From Desulfobacula sp. (lineage in GTDB: Bacteria > Desulfobacterota > Desulfobacteria > Desulfobacterales > Desulfobacteraceae): a stretch of DNA of 5,022 nucleotides. The stretch covers positions 1 through 5,022 of the forward strand of contig JAQICW010000551.1 in assembly GCA_027858355.1 (NCBI GenBank). The letters are read 5' to 3'. Made by a program: the position numbers and the translations under genes. This document shows, piece by piece, positions 1-5,022 of the stretch. Every line of letters starts with the position of its first letter. Position 1 is the stretch's first letter. The notes beneath the pieces are model-generated. The model worked only from the letters and a program-made list of their open reading frames with translations, was not told the origin of the DNA and searched no databases.

Positions 1-1034
1 GTTTTTTCAAGGCCGATAACAGCAAAAATCAACAAAGCAAACCGCTTGTTGTTCGTGATTTTGTGAAAAAAGCGATAATAAAGCTGCTGGGCAATGACAG
101 CCAGCCGGAACAGGCCAAAGCAATAATAAAAATCAAACTGCCGCGTACTCCTGCCGGTTCGTTTTTCATAATAATCCAGTATTTCCTGCCGGGTCATGGC
201 ACCTGCCATATTGGTGGGCATGGTTCGCATTATCTGCATATCATCGGGATCATTTTTTTCCACCCAATAGGCAAGAGAGTTGCCAAGATCCATCAAAGGA
301 TCACCATAGGTTGCCATTTCCCAGTCCAGGACACCAATGATTTTTTCAGGCCTGCCCGGGTCCAGAACCACATTGTCAAACTTGTAATCATTGTGCACAA
401 TGGCGGGACAATCTGTATCCTCTGGCATTTTGTCTTTCAGCCAGGCCATGATGGGTTCAAAATCCGGGGCATCTATCGTTTTTGCCTTGCTGTACCGGCT
501 GGTCCAACCATCCACCTGGCGCTGAACATAGCCCTCGGGTTTCCCGATAAAATCCAGACCGGCTTTTTTTACATCAATGGTATGGATATCTGCCTGAAGA
601 TTTGTGAGTGCCCTGCACAGGTTTTCTGCCTGTTCCCTTGTAAAGGAAAGTCCTTTGGGAAGGTCTTTTCGAAGGATGATGCCGGATAATTTTTCCATGA
701 CAAAAAAGGGGCTTCCGATGATGGCGGTATCCTCTGTAAATGCCAGGGGTTTCGGGCAGTAAGGGAAAACCGGATGTATTGCCTTAAGTATCCTGTATTC
801 CCGCCCCATGTCATGACCTGCCTTCACCCTTGCACCGATGGGGGGACGCCGCAGCACCATCTGGCGGCCTCCCATGTCAATCAAATAGGTCAGGTTGGAA
901 AACCCGCTGGGAAACTGGAAAATGGTGATATCACCGGTCAGGCCGTCGATATTCTCCTGCAAAAATGCTTTTACGGTAGATGGATCAATTTCCTCCCCCG
1001 GCCTGATTTTCCTGGCTTTGTCTGTTGTCTGCAT
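1..1034 (-). CDS. APH-fold phosphotransferase, ACAD10/11-kinase-like (3' end cut by window edge)
   Basis: Continuous reading frame of 344 visible codons with no stop, running off the low-coordinate edge. Family members are about 340-360 residues, so only a few residues should be missing. The fold is that of choline/aminoglycoside kinases. FPSGFSNLTYLI (residues 41-52) forms the nucleotide-binding hairpin. VLRRPP (60-65) is the strand that carries the ATP-contacting basic residue, Arg here as in many bacterial relatives. GREYRIL (77-83) supplies the helix-C Glu. HNDYKFDN (214-221) is the catalytic loop with base Asp216 and metal-ligand Asn221. LDWE (236-239) gives metal-binding Asp237. This subgroup resembles the kinase half of ACAD10/ACAD11 and bacterial LvaA, which phosphorylate 4-hydroxyacyl-CoAs. 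Antibiotic resistance is unlikely given the acyl-CoA gene neighbours. ATG 1034 is preferred because AAGGA lies 7 bases upstream; an in-frame ATG at 1058 has only a 4-base spacing. Probably cytosolic. Last gene of the operon visible here; the exact substrate is inferred. Confidence 0.9.
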   Translation of the reverse strand, partial: MQTTDKARKIRPGEEIDPSTVKAFLQENIDGLTGDITIFQFPSGFSNLTYLIDMGGRQMVLRRPPIGARVKAGHDMGREYRILKAIHPVFPYCPKPLAFTEDTAIIGSPFFVMEKLSGIILRKDLPKGLSFTREQAENLCRALTNLQADIHTIDVKKAGLDFIGKPEGYVQRQVDGWTSRYSKAKTIDAPDFEPIMAWLKDKMPEDTDCPAIVHNDYKFDNVVLDPGRPEKIIGVLDWEMATYGDPLMDLGNSLAYWVEKNDPDDMQIMRTMPTNMAGAMTRQEILDYYEKRTGRSTRQFDFYYCFGLFRLAVIAQQLYYRFFHKITNNKRFALLIFAVIGLEK

Positions 1035-1064
1035 GACGTTTTCCTTTCCTGTTTCCATGGATTC

Positions 1065-1730
1065 CTATACCAGGCAGAAGGCTTCTACCATCCCCACCAG
1101 ATGATCGGCAAACTGATCCACGGATACCTTTAATTTTTTATATTTCCACTGTTTCAAATACCATTCCTGCTGCATGGCCTTTATGATACTGGCTGTCAGG
1201 TGATGATTTCCGGGTTTAAAAATACCTTGTTTCTCTCCAAATACAAGAATATCCGTGAGTATTTTCTGTGTATGATCTTCCATGGATTTGACCGCAGCAA
1301 TATTCCGGGCTTCCATAAAGGTGAAGAAAAACCAGGGCCGGAATAATTCCGACAGGAAAATGTGGGCTTTTATAACGGCTTTCAGCTTTTCCAAAGGCGC
1401 TTCATGGGTATTTGAGACCTGTTCAATGTCTTTTTTTATAATTGACCACCCCTGGGTCTGTATGATCCCAAGAAGGTCATTTTTGCCTTTGAAATAGGCA
1501 TATAACGACCCCAGGCTCATGCCGGTCTTTTGACTTAAATCCCTCATGCTCATGGCCTGGAAGCCCCTTTTATAGGAAATATAAAATACGGCATTAAAAA
1601 TTTTTTCCAGATTGTTGACAGCGGTTGTTTCCTTTTTAATCCGTATGGTCTCCTGGTTATTACGATACACCTCCCGGGAAATATCCTGATTTGAGATCCC
1701 GTATATTTTTGTAAACTCTTTAAACTCCAT
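1065..1730 (-). CDS. TetR/AcrR-family transcriptional regulator with N-terminal extension
   Basis: Protein of 221 residues. A TetR_N DNA-binding domain occupies about residues 38-87: a first helix around NLEKIFNAVFYIS, then the helix-turn-helix MSMRDLSQKTGMSLGSLYAY (60-79) followed by FKGKNDLL, the typical TetR ending. The rest is an all-helical ligand-binding and dimerisation domain that shows no diagnostic motif. Canonical TetR proteins start some 10 residues before the domain. Here about 37 polar residues precede it, including GISNQDISREVYRNNQETI, which may form extra helices. ATG 1730 is chosen because AGGA sits 7 bases upstream; a TTG one codon earlier (1733) would have only a 4-base gap. 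The gene starts 18 bases after the dehydrogenase stop and ends 30 bases before the kinase start, so it is co-transcribed and probably autoregulated. By position and family it likely responds to an acyl-CoA or fatty acid and binds the inverted repeat at 4902-4915. Ligand and target are inferred. Confidence 0.9.
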   Translation of the reverse strand: MEFKEFTKIYGISNQDISREVYRNNQETIRIKKETTAVNNLEKIFNAVFYISYKRGFQAMSMRDLSQKTGMSLGSLYAYFKGKNDLLGIIQTQGWSIIKKDIEQVSNTHEAPLEKLKAVIKAHIFLSELFRPWFFFTFMEARNIAAVKSMEDHTQKILTDILVFGEKQGIFKPGNHHLTASIIKAMQQEWYLKQWKYKKLKVSVDQFADHLVGMVEAFCLV

Positions 1731-1748
1731 CAAGATTTCCTGAAAAAA

Positions 1749-2951
1749 TTATTTTGCTTTCTTATATGTTTTTAATATCCGTTTTGCCAGGGATGTTTTA
1801 TGGACCTCGTCTGCCCCGTCATAAATCCGGGCTGCCCGTTCATGGCGGTAAAAATAGGCCAGGATGGTGTCGTCCGTCATGCCCAGTCCCCCATGGGCCT
1901 GGAGAGCCCGGTCCACAATTTTATTCATGGTGTTGGCCACCACAAACTTGATCATGGAAATGGAATCCCGCGCCCGGGCAGCACCGATATTATCAATCTG
2001 CCAGGCAGAATTAAGGGTTAAAAGTCTTGCTGCCTGTAGTTCAGATGCTGATTCTGCAATCCAGTTTTGAACGGTCTGTGTACTGCCAAGGGTTTTGCCT
2101 GAAGGAGAAATCACCCGATCATTGGCCCTCTGACAAAGAAGATCAAAGGCCCGCTGGCAGATGCCCAGCCACCGCATGCAATGGTGAATTCTGCCCGGTC
2201 CCAGCCGATCCTGGGCAATTACAAAGCCCTGTCCTTCAGGTCCCAGCAGGTTTTTCTGCGGCACCCGGCAGGATTCAAACAAAATTTCTGCATGGCTTGA
2301 ATAATCACTGCCTTCATGGCCCATGACCGGAATATTCCTGACCCGGTTAAATCCTTTGGCAGCAGTGGGAACAAGGATCATGCTGGCCTGAAGATAAGTA
2401 GAAGCATCCGGGTTGGTGACAGCCATTACAATGGCAAAATCCGCCCCGTCCGCTGCCGTGGTATACCATTTGTGGCCATTGATGACATAGTCATCCCCAT
2501 CCTTTTCGGCCGTGGTTTCCAGCATGACAGGATTGGACCCTGGCATATCCACCTCCGTCATGGCAAAACAGGACCGGATATCTCCTTTTACCAAAGGATT
2601 GAGAAAGCGTTGTTTTTGATATTCAGTTCCGTGGAGGTGAAGGATTTCAACATTGCCTGCATCCGGGGCCTGGCACCAGAAAACATAATGACCCAGGGGG
2701 GACCGACCTAGAGCCTCGGACACAAGACCGTGCTCAAGAAGTGAAAGTCCCATCCCTCCACATTCAACCGGAAAATTGGGCGCCCACAATTCCATTTTTT
2801 TTATCATGGCCTGTTTTTCCCTGAGTACAGGCAGCAGGTCTTTAAAATCTTTTGTCAGAAATTCTGGTTCAAGGGGGATGAGTTCCTTTTCCACAAATTC
2901 ATTTATCATATCCACAATGGTTTGAATTTTATTTGAAATTTTAAAATCCAC
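1749..2951 (-). CDS. acyl-CoA dehydrogenase, ACAD10/11/FadE2-like
   Basis: FAD-dependent acyl-CoA dehydrogenase of 400 residues from GTG 2951. Motifs, numbered from that start: CFAMTEVDMPGSNPV (128-142), the flavin and substrate-binding loop; YVINGHKWYTT (155-165); RLGPGRIHHCMR (249-260), a hallmark of the ACAD10/11-FadE2 group; QAHGGLGMTDD (351-361); and RIYDGADEVHK (375-385). Asp378 in YDG takes the place of the catalytic Glu of classical YEG enzymes, as is usual in this group. The expected reaction is alpha,beta-dehydrogenation of an acyl-CoA with electrons passed to ETF. Relatives LvaC and ACAD11 instead drive loss of phosphate from 4-phosphoacyl-CoA, which is possible here given the kinase gene in the same operon. 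Start: GTG 2951 has GAGGAG 6 bases upstream and gives the family-like beginning (M)DFKISNK. An in-frame GTG at 2975 would add 8 residues but has only a weak TGAG upstream. Cytosolic, no signal peptide. Confidence 0.93.
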   Translation of the reverse strand: MDFKISNKIQTIVDMINEFVEKELIPLEPEFLTKDFKDLLPVLREKQAMIKKMELWAPNFPVECGGMGLSLLEHGLVSEALGRSPLGHYVFWCQAPDAGNVEILHLHGTEYQKQRFLNPLVKGDIRSCFAMTEVDMPGSNPVMLETTAEKDGDDYVINGHKWYTTAADGADFAIVMAVTNPDASTYLQASMILVPTAAKGFNRVRNIPVMGHEGSDYSSHAEILFESCRVPQKNLLGPEGQGFVIAQDRLGPGRIHHCMRWLGICQRAFDLLCQRANDRVISPSGKTLGSTQTVQNWIAESASELQAARLLTLNSAWQIDNIGAARARDSISMIKFVVANTMNKIVDRALQAHGGLGMTDDTILAYFYRHERAARIYDGADEVHKTSLAKRILKTYKKAK

Positions 2952-2957
2952 AAATAA

Positions 2958-2963
2958 CTCCTC
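2958..2963 (-). promoter_or_regulatory. ribosome binding site deciding the dehydrogenase start
   Basis: GAGGAG on the minus strand, 6 bases before GTG 2951. It lies inside the frame of the longer version that begins at GTG 2975, whose own upstream region (CTGAGTACTAAAAA) has no convincing site. This favours the shorter, 400-residue product. Confidence 0.65.
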
Positions 2964-2993
2964 TATTGTTTTCACTTTTTAGTACTCAGATAA

Positions 2994-4727
2994 TTAAGCC
3001 TTAGCTTCTTCATCCCTTAGGACCCGCCTTAAAACTTTACCAATATTTGATACGGGAATTTCATCCCTGAATTCAATGATTTTAGGGCGCTTGTATCCAG
3101 CCATATTCTCTTTGCAAAAAGCGCTCATTTCCTTTTCTGTCAGGGTTTCTCCCTTCTTCAACTTAATAAATGCCTTTACTTTTTCCCCGGATTTTTCATC
3201 AGGGATACCGATCACAGCAACCAGTTCAACCTTGGGATGGGTATAGAGAATATCTTCCACATCCCTTGGGTATACATTGAAACCGCCAACAATGATCATG
3301 TCTTTTTTCCGGTCTGTAATGCTGATATATCCGTCTGTATCTATGTTGCCAATATCCCCTGTTAGAAAATACCGGTTCCCGTCAATATAGACAAAGGCTT
3401 CATCATTGGCATCCGGCCGATTCCAATAGCCTTTCATGACCTGGGGCCCGCAAACGGCAATTTCACCATCTTCGCCTCGGGGCAATACTTTTGCAGGATC
3501 GTTAAGATCAAGAATTTTTATATCTGTCCCGGGCAGAGGGAATCCAATGGAACCTATTTTTCTGGTTTTTATAAATGTGGGATTGGTCGTGGCAACCGGG
3601 GCTGTTTCCGTCAGTCCATAGCCTTCAAAGATAATGGCCCCTGTTTTTTCTTCAAATCGTTTGCAGACTTCAGGGGGTAAGGGTGCACCGCCGGAAAAAC
3701 ATCCTATCAGAGAGGATAAGTCATATTTATCTATCAAAGGATGATTTGTAAAGGCCACATAGATGGTGGGAACAGCCGGCATAAAAGTGGGCTTATATTT
3801 TTGGACAGCCTTGAGGACTTCAGTGAAAGGTGGCTTGCCTGCTCTCGGGTCTGGAATGCAGATCAGTTTACCACTAACCCCTGCAGCCGCTAAGAGGGCA
3901 ACGGTAATGCCAAAGCTGTGATACCAGGGCAACACCCCGAGAAAGCTGTGATACCCGCCACCATACATTTTTTCAGGGGGTTTATTTTTCCCATGCACAA
4001 ATCGTCCATATTCCTTTACGGCCAGGCAATCATAGGTAAAATTGGTGTGGGTCAGTTCCGCCCCTTTTGGCAATCCCGTTGTCCCCCCCGTATACAGCAT
4101 GATTGCCGTATCTTTTTCCGGATCTATGTCAACGGAAGGTGGATTGGGCCGCGTGGATTCAATAATATCATCATACATCAAATGACCGGGTGCTACATTG
4201 TCTGCTTTTGGGATTTTTCCCAGAAGCCCGCCTAAAATTGCTTTGAATTTCGGCAGATAAGACTTGATATTGCACAGGACAATCGTTTTCACCTGTGTAC
4301 CCTCAATGGCTTTTACCGTATTGGGATAGAACACGGGATGATCCATGCAGAATACCATTTTTGATTGGGAGTCCTTGAGCTGGTGATTGAGTTCAGGGGC
4401 AGTGTAAACCGGGTTGCAGTTCACAGAAACCGCACCTGCCTTGAGAATACCGAAAAGTATCTCGGGAAACTGGGGCAGGTTCGGAAGAAATATGGCAACC
4501 TTATCGCCTTTGCCAATACCATTGGCCGCCAGAAAAGTGGCAATCCTGTCAGCAGTATCTTTCACCTGGCCATATGTTTTTGAGGCACCATTAAATATGG
4601 TGAAGGGTAAATCAGGATAATCTTTGGCAGAGTCATCCAGAAATTTAAACAAAGGGAATTTGTAGTCAGTAATCGTATGTGCTACGCCTTCAGGCCAAAA
4701 CGGGGTTTTCCATGCGTGTTCGGTCAT
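2994..4727 (-). CDS. long-chain fatty acid-CoA ligase (FadD-type AMP-forming acyl-CoA synthetase)
   Basis: Adenylate-forming enzyme of 577 residues, a normal FadD length. It activates a carboxylic acid with ATP to an acyl-AMP and then to the acyl-CoA. Visible motifs: the P-loop YTGGTTGLPKG (212-222); PWYHSFG (267-273); FSGGAPLP (344-351); GYGLTET (369-375); the ATP-binding FLTGDIG (454-460) with Asp457; DRKKDMIIVGGFNVYP (472-487), the hinge and acyl-CoA synthetase signature; and the C-terminal SNIGK with catalytic Lys564. All key residues are present, so the enzyme should be active. A basic-hydrophobic stretch at about 154-175 (KSYLPKFKAILGGLLGKIPK) could be a peripheral membrane contact. The ATG has a strong AAGGAG 7 bases upstream. 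First gene of the operon; its product presumably feeds the dehydrogenase encoded next. Chain length and any hydroxyl or branch preference of the substrate cannot be read from sequence. Confidence 0.95.
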   Translation of the reverse strand: MTEHAWKTPFWPEGVAHTITDYKFPLFKFLDDSAKDYPDLPFTIFNGASKTYGQVKDTADRIATFLAANGIGKGDKVAIFLPNLPQFPEILFGILKAGAVSVNCNPVYTAPELNHQLKDSQSKMVFCMDHPVFYPNTVKAIEGTQVKTIVLCNIKSYLPKFKAILGGLLGKIPKADNVAPGHLMYDDIIESTRPNPPSVDIDPEKDTAIMLYTGGTTGLPKGAELTHTNFTYDCLAVKEYGRFVHGKNKPPEKMYGGGYHSFLGVLPWYHSFGITVALLAAAGVSGKLICIPDPRAGKPPFTEVLKAVQKYKPTFMPAVPTIYVAFTNHPLIDKYDLSSLIGCFSGGAPLPPEVCKRFEEKTGAIIFEGYGLTETAPVATTNPTFIKTRKIGSIGFPLPGTDIKILDLNDPAKVLPRGEDGEIAVCGPQVMKGYWNRPDANDEAFVYIDGNRYFLTGDIGNIDTDGYISITDRKKDMIIVGGFNVYPRDVEDILYTHPKVELVAVIGIPDEKSGEKVKAFIKLKKGETLTEKEMSAFCKENMAGYKRPKIIEFRDEIPVSNIGKVLRRVLRDEEAKA

Positions 4728-4734
4728 CTGTAAT

Positions 4735-4740
4735 CTCCTT
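4735..4740 (-). promoter_or_regulatory. strong ribosome binding site of the acyl-CoA synthetase gene
   Basis: AAGGAG on the minus strand with a 7-base spacer (ATTACAG) before ATG 4727. It is the best Shine-Dalgarno match of the four genes and sets the synthetase start. Confidence 0.8.
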
Positions 4741-4761
4741 TTGGTTATAGTGTTCTGCCAG

Positions 4762-4780
4762 GGATAAGCCGTGCCTATCC
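4762..4780 (-). other. small stem-loop in the operon leader
   Basis: In the minus-strand RNA, GGAUAGGC pairs with GCUUAUCC (8 pairs, one of them G-U) around an ACG triloop. It lies 34 nt before the synthetase start codon. No U-tract follows, so it is not an intrinsic terminator. It could stabilise the mRNA or affect translation, or be chance. Only the pairing is seen directly. Confidence 0.35.
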
Positions 4781-4816
4781 TAAGTTGTGAATTTGCCGGT
4801 TAACCTTTGTTACCAT
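4775..4816 (-). other. possible 13-codon leader reading frame
   Basis: ATG at 4816 opens 13 codons (MVTKVNRQIHNLG) closed by TAG at 4775-4777, inside the inferred 5' leader. The upstream AAGTGAG is a weak ribosome binding site. The stop falls within the rising arm of the hairpin at 4762-4780, so a translating ribosome would cover that stem. No run of a single regulatory codon is present. Translation is unproven and the frame may be fortuitous. Confidence 0.15.
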
Positions 4817-4862
4817 AAGTCTCACTTAAATATTTTAAATTTTCTGATATAATATGGTCGTT

Positions 4863-4892
4863 ATTATTAGGCAGTTAAAAAAGCAAAGTCAA
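4863..4892 (-). promoter_or_regulatory. probable sigma70-type promoter of the operon
   Basis: On the minus strand, -35 TTGACT (4887-4892, 5 of 6 to consensus) and -10 AATAAT (4863-4868, 5 of 6) are separated by 18 bases. Transcription would start near 4856, leaving a leader of about 130 nt before the synthetase ATG. The surrounding DNA is AT-rich. A second, weaker candidate lies upstream (TATAAA at 4922-4927 with a poor TTGTAT -35), whose start site would fall on the inverted repeat. Confidence 0.6.
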
Positions 4893-4901
4893 TAAAAAAT
4901 G

Positions 4902-4915
4902 AACGAATGTTCGTT
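4902..4915. promoter_or_regulatory. 14-bp inverted repeat, candidate TetR-family operator
   Basis: AACGAA-TG-TTCGTT is a perfect 6-bp inverted repeat with a 2-base centre, 9 bases upstream of the -35 box of the likely operon promoter. Size, symmetry and ACGAA/TTCGT content are typical of operators bound by TetR dimers such as fatty-acid regulators. The TetR protein encoded in the same operon is the natural candidate binder (inference). Its position upstream of -35 is less usual for simple repression, unless the weaker promoter with -10 at 4922-4927 is also used or the footprint extends over -35. Confidence 0.55.
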
Positions 4916-5022
4916 GTTTATTTTATATTGATGCCCGGGACTAAAATACAAGCATTTTCAGTGACCCTATAATTTTTGACGATGGATGGAAGTATAGTTT
5001 AACTTTTTCCCATAATTTTATC
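4916..5022. other. upstream non-coding sequence, no gene seen
   Basis: AT-rich stretch beyond the operator. Frames on both strands are broken by stops or too short to support a gene; the longest + start at TTG/ATG near 4928-4931 reaches a stop by about 4972. It may belong to the intergenic space before an unseen upstream gene. Confidence 0.4.

Noticed and set aside
63..689. Open frame of 208 codons on the + strand opposite the kinase gene
   Set aside because: It is antisense to a well-supported kinase with intact catalytic motifs, its translation looks like no protein family and is rich in His/Ile/Phe from reversed codons, and it has no ribosome site of note.
569..814. Minus-strand frame of 81 codons inside the kinase region
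   Set aside because: Out-of-frame shadow; the true kinase frame is open across the whole stretch and carries the family motifs.
1..1034. Aminoglycoside resistance gene
   Set aside because: The HNDYKFDN and DWE motifs are shared by the whole APH fold; the VLRRPP strand, the partner ACAD and synthetase genes and the TetR context point to acyl-CoA metabolism.
2316..2711. Plus-strand frame of 131 codons opposite the dehydrogenase
   Set aside because: Antisense shadow with no recognisable domain; the minus-strand dehydrogenase motifs run through the same bases.
1..4727. A complete levulinate (lva) operon
   Set aside because: No lvaB- or lvaD-like gene and no sigma54-type regulator is visible, gene order differs, and the synthetase looks long-chain; only the kinase-ACAD logic is shared.
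4762..4780. Leader hairpin as an intrinsic terminator or attenuator
   Set aside because: The RNA after the stem reads CUGGCAGA with no U-run, and no competing stem was evident.
4968..4973. Perfect TATAAT on the + strand as a divergent promoter
   Set aside because: No acceptable -35 box 16-18 bases upstream and no open frame follows in the remaining 50 bases; expected by chance in AT-rich DNA.

Overview
The window holds one co-directional, minus-strand gene cluster of four genes plus its promoter region; transcription runs from high to low coordinates. In transcription order the genes are: (1) a FadD-type long-chain acyl-CoA synthetase (2994-4727); (2) an acyl-CoA dehydrogenase of the ACAD10/ACAD11/FadE2-like group (1749-2951, or 2975 with the upstream GTG); (3) a TetR-family regulator with an unusual N-terminal extension (1065-1730); (4) an aminoglycoside-phosphotransferase-fold kinase related to the kinase half of ACAD10/ACAD11 (1034 down to base 1, its last few residues beyond the edge). 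The junctions are short (42 or 18, 18, and 30 bases), no terminator-like hairpin lies between the genes, and the stop-start regions carry usable ribosome binding sites, so this reads as one operon.

The 295 bases upstream of the first gene (4728-5022) carry the control region. A good sigma70-type promoter lies on the minus strand (TTGACT, 18-base spacer, AATAAT). A 14-bp perfect inverted repeat, AACGAA-TG-TTCGTT, sits 9 bases upstream of its -35 box and looks like a TetR-family operator. The inferred leader of about 130 nt contains a possible 13-codon reading frame that ends inside a small hairpin. Nothing gene-like is seen between 4916 and 5022.

Working model (inference): a carboxylic acid is activated to its CoA thioester by the synthetase and oxidised or otherwise processed by the dehydrogenase. 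The kinase phosphorylates a hydroxyl on the acyl-CoA, as the levulinate-pathway kinase LvaA and mammalian ACAD10/11 do with 4-hydroxyacyl-CoAs. The phosphate is then eliminated by the ACAD partner, which lets the carbon skeleton enter beta-oxidation. The TetR protein probably senses an acyl-CoA and represses the operon, including its own gene. The substrate cannot be read from the sequence.

The organism is a bacterium with moderate GC content and AT-rich intergenic DNA. The overall protein style and operon type suggest a Desulfobacterota fatty-acid degrader (Desulfobacteraceae-like). That placement is an impression from protein sequence and is not proven here. No RNA genes, mobile elements, CRISPR arrays or integration signatures were seen.
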